DNA from: RUG11247 sp050945995
GTDB taxonomy: Bacteria; Bacillota; Clostridia; Christensenellales; Aristaeellaceae
Direction of reading: 5' to 3'
Assembly: GCA_050945995.1 (NCBI GenBank)
Contig: JBMNUA010000128.1
Span: 1 to 7,295 of the forward strand
DNA: 7,295 nt
Shown: piece by piece, positions 1 to 5,613 of the stretch
Position numbering within the stretch: position 1 is the first letter of the stretch
How the letters are laid out: every line of letters begins with the position of its first letter
Notes under the pieces: model-generated
The model's input: the letters and a program-made list of their open reading frames with translations, nothing else
What the model was told of the DNA's origin: nothing
The model's database searches: none
Program-made: the position numbers and the translations under genes

Positions 1-393
1 GGCGAGGCCGATCCGGAGGCGAACATCATCTTCGGCGCGGGCATCGACGAGGAGCTGAAGGACGAGGTGCGCATCACCGTGATCGCGACCGGGTTTGAAA
101 GCCCGCCCGCGTCCGTGCCCGAGGCGCAAAAGCCCGCCCCCGCGCCCGAGCCTGAACCAGAACAGGCGCGCGAGCCCGAGCAGCGCCCGCGGCTGATCTC
201 CGAGGACGACGCCGAAGTGCCCCCGATCTTTGAACGAAGGCAGCCCGCCCGCCCGGCGCGCGAGGTTGACGATGGGTACGCGGATCGCCGTCCGGCGCAG
301 CCCCGCCAGCGGGTCTATCAGGACGACGCGCGTTCGCGCAACCGCCGGGGCTTCACCCCCGATGTGCCGAGCTTTTTGCGCAAAAAGGATTGA
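1..393 (+). CDS. ftsZ: Cell division protein FtsZ, C-terminal part (5' end outside window)
   Basis: The reading frame is open from base 1 and ends at TGA 391-393, giving the last 130 residues of FtsZ, the tubulin-like GTPase that forms the cytokinetic Z-ring. The first visible residues (GEADPEANIIFGAGIDEEL, then KDEVRITVIATGFE) match the conserved end of the FtsZ C-terminal globular domain. A low-complexity linker of about 80 residues rich in Pro, Glu and Arg follows, as is usual for the disordered FtsZ tail. The protein ends in DVPSFLRKKD, the conserved C-terminal peptide that in studied species docks FtsA, SepF and other membrane tethers. The GTP-binding half lies upstream of the window, so the start cannot be given. 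The GTG at 67 is internal, not a start. A terminator about 70 bases downstream probably closes the transcript, so ftsZ looks like the last gene of its unit. Confidence 0.96.
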   Translation, partial: GEADPEANIIFGAGIDEELKDEVRITVIATGFESPPASVPEAQKPAPAPEPEPEQAREPEQRPRLISEDDAEVPPIFERRQPARPAREVDDGYADRRPAQPRQRVYQDDARSRNRRGFTPDVPSFLRKKD

Positions 394-460
394 GGCAAAT
401 CCGTAAATTGCGCGCGGCGCGGTATGACCTTCGGCATCTCGCGTGATAAAAAATCGCTGG

Positions 461-496
461 ATCCCAATATCATGCAAGTGGTATTGGGATTTTTTT
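461..496 (+). terminator. Intrinsic terminator after ftsZ, abutting the rbsK ribosome binding site
   Basis: The left arm ATCCCAATATCA (461-472), six-base loop TGCAAG and right arm TGGTATTGGGAT (479-490) form a 12-bp stem with one G-U pair, followed directly by six T residues (491-496). This is a textbook Rho-independent terminator on the plus strand. It ends one base before the GAGGGG Shine-Dalgarno of rbsK (498-503), leaving no room for a promoter between them. It therefore either ends ftsZ transcription or acts as an attenuator in an rbsK leader. Confidence 0.85.
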
Positions 497-508
497 CGAG
501 GGGTATAT

Positions 509-1426
509 ATGAAAAAATTGGCAGTCATCGGATCGATCAATATGGATATGGTCGTGCGCGTGGATCAGTTCCCGCAGCCCGGCGAAACCCGCCGCGGTGA
601 TCGCTTCGCCATCGTCCCGGGCGGCAAGGGCGCGAACCAAGCGGTTGCGCTCGGCAGGCTCGGCGCGGATGTGGCGATGGCGGGGCTCGTGGGCGACGAC
701 GCTTCGGGCGAGGCGTATCTGCGCAACTTCCGCGAAAACGGGGTGTCGGTTGATGCGGTCGGCACGGCGCGGGGCGAGACGACGGGCACGGCGGTCATCG
801 AGGTCGATCATGCGGGCGAAAACCACATCATCATCGTGCCCGGCGCGAACGAGCGCTGCGATTTGGAATGGCTCGACCGCGCGCTCCCCGCGATCATCGA
901 CCGCGACATCTTCCTCCTGCAACTGGAGATACCGCATGATACGGTGTTCGAGGCGATCCGCAGATTGCGCGCAGCGGGGAAAACCGTGGTGCTCGATCCC
1001 GCGCCCGCATCCGCGATCCCGGTGGATCTTTTGCGCGATGTCGATTACATCACGCCCAACGAGACGGAACTTATCGCCATCACCCAATCCATGGGCGAAG
1101 GCGCGGACATCCGCGCGCGAATGCAATGGCTGCGCGCGCACGGCGTCGGCGCGGTGATCGCGAAATCTGGCGCGGACGGCGCGTACATCTGCGCCGATTC
1201 GGGCATCGCACATGTGCCCGGCTTCAAAGTCGCGCCCGTCGATACGACGGCGGCGGGCGACACGTTCAACGCGGGTTTCGCGTGCGCGCTTGCGCAGGGG
1301 ATGGACATCCCGCGCGCCGTGCGGTTCGCGAACGCGGCGGCGGCGATCTCCGTCACCGCGGCCGGTGCACAGGGCGGCATGCCCGCGCGCGATATGGTCG
1401 AAAAGCTATTGCAATCGTCCGTTTGA
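509..1426 (+). CDS. rbsK: Ribokinase, PfkB family
   Basis: The product (305 residues, the usual ribokinase length) phosphorylates D-ribose with ATP to ribose 5-phosphate in the cytoplasm. The N-terminus KKLAVIGSINMDMVVRV and GGKGANQAVALGRLGADV (from residue 38) form the first PfkB signature and sugar-binding segment. HAGENHIIIVPGAN (101-114), LDPAPA (162-167) and NETE (184-187) are typical of ribokinases. DTTAAGDTFNAGFACAL (245-261) is the second PfkB signature, with D251 as the expected catalytic base. AAAISVTAAGAQGGMP near the C-terminus matches the monovalent-cation region. I chose ATG 509 because GAGGGG (498-503) sits at good spacing and the protein then begins exactly at the family N-terminus; the in-frame GTG at 443 would translate through the terminator stem. 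No ribose transporter or rbsD is adjacent. The exact sugar could differ, since PfkB kinases act on several sugars and nucleosides. Confidence 0.92.
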   Translation: MKKLAVIGSINMDMVVRVDQFPQPGETRRGDRFAIVPGGKGANQAVALGRLGADVAMAGLVGDDASGEAYLRNFRENGVSVDAVGTARGETTGTAVIEVDHAGENHIIIVPGANERCDLEWLDRALPAIIDRDIFLLQLEIPHDTVFEAIRRLRAAGKTVVLDPAPASAIPVDLLRDVDYITPNETELIAITQSMGEGADIRARMQWLRAHGVGAVIAKSGADGAYICADSGIAHVPGFKVAPVDTTAAGDTFNAGFACALAQGMDIPRAVRFANAAAAISVTAAGAQGGMPARDMVEKLLQSSV

Positions 1427-1444
1427 TCGATCGCGCATGTCCAT

Positions 1445-1607
1445 AGGGAAACGTTGAATCAATCCCGCGCGCGCTGGCGGCTGCATTTCCGCCATCTCAC
1501 GCCTGTAAAATCCTCGACGTAGCGCTACTACGCCTTCGGCTTTTACAAGTGCAATCTGACGAAAATTCAGCTCGCCATCACACGCGTTCTTTCATCATCG
1601 TTTCCCT
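1445..1607. repeat. Small inverted-repeat element (MITE-like or structured dispersed repeat)
   Basis: The non-coding stretch between rbsK and the acetyltransferase gene is bounded by AGGGAAACGTTGA (1445-1457) and TCATCGTTTCCCT (1595-1607), which are reverse complements at 12 of 13 positions. Inside are further hairpins: TGGCGG/CCGCCA (1475-1480 with 1489-1494); TGTAAAA/TTTTACA (1504-1510 with 1541-1547) enclosing CC/GG and CGTAG/CTACG (1518-1522 with 1528-1532); and CTGA/TCAG (1556-1559 with 1567-1570). It has no credible coding content and no convincing target-site duplication. Terminal inverted repeats with a compact structured core fit a non-autonomous mobile element or an intergenic repeat family, but copy number cannot be judged from one window. 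The flanks (1427-1444, 1608-1691) hold only the next gene's ribosome binding site. Confidence 0.55.
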
Positions 1608-1691
1608 TGCGGATCGTCACGGGCACAGCCGTTTCAGAATCGCACCCAGCCCGGCGGATCAGGCGAATTCGTAACAAGAGGGGGAGACAAC

Positions 1692-2840
1692 ATGGCTTTT
1701 ACTTACCGGAAGGCGAACGAATCGGATCGGGATCGGTACATAGACCTCGCCAACATGGTGTTCAGCATGGCGCACAGACCGCACGATTTTAAGGTGCTGC
1801 TGCCAAAGGTCTACGGCGACGACAAGCAGACCGCGCACATGCAGTACATCGCGCTCAACGCGCAGGACGAGCTGCGCGCGCTGACCGCGGTCATGCCCGG
1901 CGAGATGGTCGTCATGGGCGAGCGGCTCAAAACAGGCTATGTCGGCACGGTATCGTCGCACCCCTACGCGCGCGGCGAAGGGCACATGAAACAGCTGATG
2001 CAGATCGCGCTCGAGGACATGCGCAGCGGCGGCACGGACATCTCCATGCTCGGCGGGCAGCGCCAGCGGTACGAATACTTCGGCTATACCCGCGGCGGCG
2101 CGTCGCTCACCTACCGCGTCACGGCGACGAACGCCCGACACGCGCTGCGCGACGCCGACGTGTCCGGCATCGAAATCCGCCCGATATCCGCGGAAGATGG
2201 GGACGCCATCGCCCAGGCGCACGCGCTGTTTCTCACAAAGCCCGTGCACGGACTGCGCGCGGTCGATGCCTTCCATGAGATCGCGACGAGCTGGACGGCG
2301 CGTTTGCTCGGCATCCATCGGCACGGCGAATTCATCGGCTATATGATCATCGGCTGGGGCAATTCCGCAAGCCCCATCACCGAGTTCATGCTTACGGATA
2401 TGTCGCTCACCGGCGCGGTGATCAAAAAGCACCTCCAGGACACCGGCGTGGATCATTGCGAAATCACCTGCGCGGCGTTCAATCTGCCGCTTCGGCGCGC
2501 GCTCGCGCGGTTCGCGGAGGATAGCACCGCGGGGGAGGCGCAGCAGCTTTGCGTCTTCAACTTCCCGAAGGTCGTCGGCGCGTTTTTTAAGCTCAAAGCG
2601 TCGGTTTCGCGGCTGGAGGACGGCGTGCGCAGCTTCGTGATCGACGGGCAGCCGCTCACCGTAGAAGTCGCAAACGGCGTGCCCAGCGTCACCGCGGACG
2701 CGCGCCCTGATGCGAAACACCTCACCGCCCTTGATGCCCAATTCCTGTTCTTCGGACGCGACGGCGAACTGTTCGATGAACCGCTGCCTATGGGCTGGGC
2801 GCCGCTGCCGCTGTATCTGGACGGCGCGGACTGTTTCTAA
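1692..2840 (+). CDS. GNAT-family N-acetyltransferase, Eis-like
   Basis: The product (382 residues) is a predicted cytoplasmic acetyl-CoA-dependent acetyltransferase of the Eis-like group: two fused GNAT folds plus a C-terminal SCP2-like domain. The active GNAT domain spans about residues 1-145. VGTVSSHPYARGEGHMKQLM (84-103) is the acetyl-CoA pyrophosphate-binding loop (R/Q-x-x-G-x-G/A type, here RGEGHM), and LGGQRQRYEYFGYTRGG (120-136) is the typical end of the first domain. Residues 150-285 would form the second, degenerate GNAT fold. Residues 300-382 (RLEDGVRSFVIDG, then HLTALDAQFLFFG) fit the SCP2-like tail. ATG 1692 is preceded by AGAGGGGGAG at workable spacing. Eis proteins of mycobacteria acetylate aminoglycosides and proteins, but most relatives have no known substrate, so resistance should not be assumed. 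The gene stands alone, between the repeat element and a bidirectional terminator. Confidence 0.88.
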   Translation: MAFTYRKANESDRDRYIDLANMVFSMAHRPHDFKVLLPKVYGDDKQTAHMQYIALNAQDELRALTAVMPGEMVVMGERLKTGYVGTVSSHPYARGEGHMKQLMQIALEDMRSGGTDISMLGGQRQRYEYFGYTRGGASLTYRVTATNARHALRDADVSGIEIRPISAEDGDAIAQAHALFLTKPVHGLRAVDAFHEIATSWTARLLGIHRHGEFIGYMIIGWGNSASPITEFMLTDMSLTGAVIKKHLQDTGVDHCEITCAAFNLPLRRALARFAEDSTAGEAQQLCVFNFPKVVGAFFKLKASVSRLEDGVRSFVIDGQPLTVEVANGVPSVTADARPDAKHLTALDAQFLFFGRDGELFDEPLPMGWAPLPLYLDGADCF

Positions 2841-2847
2841 GAATGAT

Positions 2848-2881
2848 AAAAGCCATGGATCACGCGTGATCCACGGCTTTT
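2848..2881. terminator. Bidirectional intrinsic terminator between convergent genes
   Basis: AAAAGCC (2848-2854) pairs with GGCTTTT (2875-2881), and TGGATCA (2856-2862) pairs with TGATCCA (2867-2873). One A/C mismatch separates the two helices and the loop is CGCG. The stem has a T tract on the plus strand and, because of the A tract on its left, also on the minus strand. It lies 7 bases after the acetyltransferase stop and 18 bases beyond the prs stop, so it can end both convergent transcripts. Confidence 0.88.
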
Positions 2882-2899
2882 CTTCAATACTGCCTTCGT

Positions 2900-3901
2900 T
2901 TACAATACCAGCCCCGCAAGCTCAAACCCCGCCTTGATCATATGCTCGGGCAGCTGCGAGAACATGGTGTTGATCGACTCGTAATTGTAAAAGCGCATGA
3001 TCGTCTCCGCGAACATGGGCGCGACGGAGATCGTCTTAAACTTCGGCTGCCCGATGATGTTCGGGTTGTCCACGGTGTCCGTCGCAAACAGCGTCTCGAT
3101 GGGGCTTGCGTTGATCATCTGCACCCCGCGCTCGGAGATCGCATTGTGGCTGAGCATCGCGAACACGCGCTTTGCGCCGCGCGCCTTGAGCGCGGTCGCG
3201 AGGTTGCAGAGCGTGCCGCCGGAAATCGTCAAATCGTCCACGATCAGCGCGTTCTTCCCGGACACATCCCCGTATATGCCGAGCAGTTCGGAGCTCTCCG
3301 TGTGATCGTACCGCTCCTTGTCGCCGATTGCGATGGGCAGATCGAGCACGGAGGAGAACTTGCGCGCCTGCTTGGCATACCCGATGTCCGGGGAGACGAT
3401 CACCATGTTGTCGAGCTGCAAGCGGTTGATGATGCCGGCGAGCATCGGCATGCCGTAGAGGTGATCCATCGGATTTTTGAAAAACCCCTGGATCTGCTGC
3501 GCATGCAGATCCATCGTCACGAACCGGTCCGCGCCCGCAAGCTCCATGCACTCGGCGCACACCCGCGCGCGGATCGACACCCGCGGCTCGTCCTTCTTGT
3601 CGCCCTTCGCGTACCCGAAGTAGGGCATCACGAGCGTGACATCGGCGGCGTTGGCGCGCTTGAACGCGTCCATCCAGAACAGGATTTCTACAAACTCGTT
3701 GTTCGCGTTGACGCCGATCGGCTGTACGAGGAACACGTCGCGGTCGCGCACGGACTCGTTCACGCGCACGAAGGTGTTCCCTTCCGAAAACGTGATCACC
3801 TCGGACGACCCTACCTTGCGCCCCATGTACCTGCACATGCGCTCTGCGAACACCTGACCGCCGCTGCCCGCGAAGATGGAAATATTCGCGCTGTCAAACA
3901 T
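2900..3901 (-). CDS. prs: Ribose-phosphate pyrophosphokinase (PRPP synthase), divergent
   Basis: The product (333 residues) converts ribose 5-phosphate and ATP to PRPP and AMP in the cytoplasm, feeding purine, pyrimidine, NAD, His and Trp synthesis. ISIFAGSGGQVFAERM opens the protein. FSEGNTFVRVNESVRDRDVF (38-57) matches the subunit-contact and ATP-binding region; MPYFGYAKGDKK (92-103) and VTMDLHAQQIQGFF (128-141) cover the ATP/Mg2+ site, with H133; SPDIGYAKQARKF (170-182) and DKER (194-197) keep the Lys and last Arg of the usual DKRR loop. The PRPP-binding loop is DDLTISGGT (222-230), where the common bacterial form is DDMIDTAGT; the SGGT ending resembles plant class II enzymes. ATG 3901 is the only suitable start; AAAGGAG upstream is about 11 bases away, slightly far. 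The gene follows vanW by 58 bases with no terminator seen, so co-transcription is likely. Housekeeping or paralogous role is not decidable here. Confidence 0.92.
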   Translation of the reverse strand: MFDSANISIFAGSGGQVFAERMCRYMGRKVGSSEVITFSEGNTFVRVNESVRDRDVFLVQPIGVNANNEFVEILFWMDAFKRANAADVTLVMPYFGYAKGDKKDEPRVSIRARVCAECMELAGADRFVTMDLHAQQIQGFFKNPMDHLYGMPMLAGIINRLQLDNMVIVSPDIGYAKQARKFSSVLDLPIAIGDKERYDHTESSELLGIYGDVSGKNALIVDDLTISGGTLCNLATALKARGAKRVFAMLSHNAISERGVQMINASPIETLFATDTVDNPNIIGQPKFKTISVAPMFAETIMRFYNYESINTMFSQLPEHMIKAGFELAGLVL

Positions 3902-3959
3902 GATCTGCCACGCTCCTTTTACCGATCCCGTCGTATCCGCACGGCATCCGCCGCCCCGC

Positions 3960-5408
3960 CTACCAGTTCGCTTCTGGGTTCACCGTCGTCTCCGGCTGCC
4001 GCGCGTGCACGCCCACAAAGTAGATCGACGTGCCTGGCGCGTACTTGTCCGCGGAAACCTGCTTGCGCATGATCTCCTCGCCCGTATCCCAGTCGCGGTA
4101 TACGAGCCAGCCCTGGCTCTCGCAGCCGTCCTTGCCCTGGGAGTAGAGATACTTGTCGTCGGTGTAGTATGCGTATCGCCCGGTCACATCCTCGCGAATC
4201 TCCTCGCGCGTCGCGGCGATCGTCTTTTTCACCGTGACGGATTCAAAGTCGATCTTGTGCTCGGGCAGGTTTCCGTAAACGACGACCCACGCCTTGTCGC
4301 CGATCACGCGCGTGTAGATGTAGATGGTGTGATCCGTGTTGTTTTGAAACACCAAATCCTTGCGCGGCCAGCTCACCGCCGCGTCGAGGCTCGGTTCGGC
4401 GTATGCGATGGTCATGTTGTGCGAATGCCGCTCGAGGATGTCCATCCCCGCCATGATCACCGCGCCGTAGATCGTCGTGGACGCCTGACACGCGCCGCCG
4501 CCGATGCCGTTTACCACCGTCGTGCCGTCGTACTCGGGCGCTTCCAGAAACCCGCGCCGCTCCGTGCGCTCGCCGACGATTTCGTTAAAGGAAATCGTGT
4601 TTCCGGGATGAACGGCAAGCCCGTTGTAGTAGCTCAATGACAGTTCAACATTTTTTCGCCGGTTTGATCCGGAGGTGGAGATGTCCGTGGAATAATACGC
4701 GACCACGGCCATGCCGCCGCTCGCCTCGTCGGAGCTGATCGAGGGCATGATCGTGTGCACGAGAAGCGTTTCCTCGCCCTGCCCGGTTAAAAGCAGGCTC
4801 AAGATCGTCTCGCGCGCCTTTTCCTCGTCGAGCGCGCGCCCGTCCCGCGAATCGGTGACGATGCGCGGCGCGTCCACATCGGCGACGATCTCGGCGTTGA
4901 TCACCTCAAGATCGGTCACCTCGCGTATCTCGCGCAAAAACGCGTCCAGTTTCTCCTCGTCGTATGTCAACTCGGACGTGAACGCGCGCGGCTCGTCGCG
5001 CATTTCGCGGATGGTGCGCACGCGGCTCGATAGGCTGCCGTAATGCCCGATGTTCCAGGCGAGCTCAAGCGGCGTGTCGATGTCGAGGCTCGCGCCGATC
5101 GTGGACGCGGAAAACGTCCAGCGGTGCCCCTCGTATGTAAGCGTGTATTCTTGGCGCGCCCAATCGTCCAGCAGCGATTGAAACAGCGTCCGCGCCGCGG
5201 GCTTTGTGTACCCCTTTAATGATATGCCGTTGACAGATACGTTATAGTATTTCGGCGTGCCGATGCCGATGGTGATAAGCGCCTGCGCAAAATAAACCGC
5301 AACAGCCAGCAGTACGCCGACCACCAGCATGCGGATCAGGCGCGCTTTGACGGTATTGCGCCCCCTCCCGGCGCGCGGGTTGCGCCTGGGCGGCTGTCGT
5401 CTCTGCAA
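3960..5408 (-). CDS. VanW family protein, membrane-anchored
   Basis: A short basic N-terminus (RRQPPRRNPRAGRGR) precedes one hydrophobic segment at about residues 25-47 (LVVGVLLAVAVYFAQALITI), so the rest should lie outside the membrane. Residues 87-127 (YTLTYEGHRWTFSASTIGAS, then DIDTPLELAW) resemble the putative peptidoglycan-binding PG_binding_4 domain. The VanW domain spans about 249-382 and includes NVELSLSYYNGLAVHPGNTI, SFNEIVGERT and GIGGGACQASTTIY. The biochemical role of VanW is not established; it is named after an accessory gene of vancomycin-resistance clusters, but most members lie outside such clusters and imply no resistance. I saw no clear G5 domain in the last 100 residues. 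I prefer TTG 5408 (482 residues) because GGAGGG (5416-5421) lies 7 bases upstream. ATG 5423 has no Shine-Dalgarno, and GTG 5447 lies inside a hairpin. Stop is TAG 3960-3962; prs follows. Confidence 0.88.
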   Translation of the reverse strand: MQRRQPPRRNPRAGRGRNTVKARLIRMLVVGVLLAVAVYFAQALITIGIGTPKYYNVSVNGISLKGYTKPAARTLFQSLLDDWARQEYTLTYEGHRWTFSASTIGASLDIDTPLELAWNIGHYGSLSSRVRTIREMRDEPRAFTSELTYDEEKLDAFLREIREVTDLEVINAEIVADVDAPRIVTDSRDGRALDEEKARETILSLLLTGQGEETLLVHTIMPSISSDEASGGMAVVAYYSTDISTSGSNRRKNVELSLSYYNGLAVHPGNTISFNEIVGERTERRGFLEAPEYDGTTVVNGIGGGACQASTTIYGAVIMAGMDILERHSHNMTIAYAEPSLDAAVSWPRKDLVFQNNTDHTIYIYTRVIGDKAWVVVYGNLPEHKIDFESVTVKKTIAATREEIREDVTGRYAYYTDDKYLYSQGKDGCESQGWLVYRDWDTGEEIMRKQVSADKYAPGTSIYFVGVHARQPETTVNPEANW

Positions 5409-5430
5409 AGCGTTTCCCTCCATGTTCAAA

Positions 5431-5459
5431 GCAGAAAAAGGAAACACGCGTTTCCCTGC
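5431..5459 (-). promoter_or_regulatory. Terminator-like hairpin in the vanW leader
   Basis: Read on the minus strand, GGAAAC (5455-5450) pairs with GTTTCC (5445-5440) around loop GCGT. Weaker pairs extend the stem, and five T residues (5439-5435) follow, as in an intrinsic terminator. Alternatively, flanking GCAG/CTGC (5459-5456 with 5434-5431) can close the structure with the T run as a bulge. It sits between the predicted promoter (5507-5515) and the GGAGGG ribosome binding site of the TTG start, so it would be in the 5' untranslated RNA. A regulatory role as attenuator is inference. Confidence 0.45.
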
Positions 5460-5496
5460 TTGTCAATGTTTTCATAACCTGTCGGCTGATCAACCA

Positions 5497-5515
5497 TGCT
5501 ATACTGATTATACCA
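5497..5515. promoter_or_regulatory. Back-to-back extended -10 promoters (vanW leftward, HAD gene rightward)
   Basis: The sequence TGCTATACTGATTATACCA contains TGnTATACT on the plus strand (5497-5505; five of six matches to TATAAT) and TGnTATAAT on the minus strand (5515-5507; perfect -10). The two nine-base elements are reverse complements at 7 of 9 positions around a central G. No good -35 hexamer is seen for either, which fits extended -10 promoters. Starts would fall near 5512 (rightward, leader about 100 bases) and near 5500 (leftward, leader about 90 bases). The minus-strand element is the stronger call. Confidence 0.55.
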
Positions 5516-5520
5516 CAGAC

Positions 5521-5548
5521 TGCGCCCATGAATCAGTAGCCGGGCGCA
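5521..5548. promoter_or_regulatory. Perfect 7-bp dyad in the vanW/HAD divergent region
   Basis: TGCGCCC (5521-5527) and GGGCGCA (5542-5548) are exact reverse complements separated by 14 bases. The dyad covers the -35 region of the predicted vanW promoter and the beginning of the predicted HAD-gene transcript. It could be an operator for a dimeric regulator or a leader hairpin. No regulator gene is next to it, and the role is inference. Confidence 0.3.
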
Positions 5549-5579
5549 TAATATATGTAAAATAGTCATAAACAACGCA

Positions 5580-5607
5580 CCTTCGCGCGGCGCGCGGCGC
5601 GCGAGGG
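5580..5607 (+). promoter_or_regulatory. GC-rich hairpin covering part of the HAD-gene ribosome binding site
   Basis: CCTTCGCGCG (5580-5589) pairs with CGCGCGAGGG (5598-5607) with a single T-G wobble and an eight-base loop, an unusually stable stem of almost only G-C pairs. Its right arm includes the GAGGG that begins the GAGGGGAGG Shine-Dalgarno region (5603-5611) ahead of ATG 5614, so folding would hinder initiation there. The internal ATG 5626 has its own GGGAG (5616-5620), which stays free. Confidence 0.4.
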
Positions 5608-5613
5608 GAGGAA

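Noticed and set aside
443..508. N-terminal extension of rbsK from GTG 443
   Set aside because: It would translate the terminator hairpin and adds 22 residues foreign to ribokinases; ATG 509 has a good ribosome binding site.
470..1213. Long minus-strand open frame opposite rbsK
   Set aside because: It is antisense to a well-supported ribokinase, with Arg/Asp/His-rich low-complexity translation typical of shadow frames in G+C-rich DNA.
1427..1691. A known riboswitch or T-box in the rbsK-acetyltransferase gap
   Set aside because: No recognisable riboswitch or T-box core was seen and no terminator stands before the acetyltransferase gene; the terminal inverted repeats fit a repeat element better.
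1659..2741. 360-codon minus-strand open frame opposite the acetyltransferase
   Set aside because: It lies antisense to a gene with clear GNAT motifs and its translation has no recognisable domain.
1692..2840. Aminoglycoside resistance gene (eis)
   Set aside because: Domain layout is Eis-like, but this is a broad family with mostly unknown substrates and no resistance context here.
2942..4072. 376-codon plus-strand open frame opposite prs
   Set aside because: It is antisense to prs, which has all key motifs; the translation is His/Arg/Val-rich and it runs into the vanW 3' end.
3876..4640. Plus-strand open frame opposite vanW
   Set aside because: It is a shadow of the VanW-domain coding sequence, with no motif or convincing ribosome binding site of its own.
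3960..5408. Vancomycin-resistance locus suggested by VanW
   Set aside because: No vanA/H/X/Y/R/S-type genes are adjacent; VanW-domain proteins are common in Clostridia without resistance.
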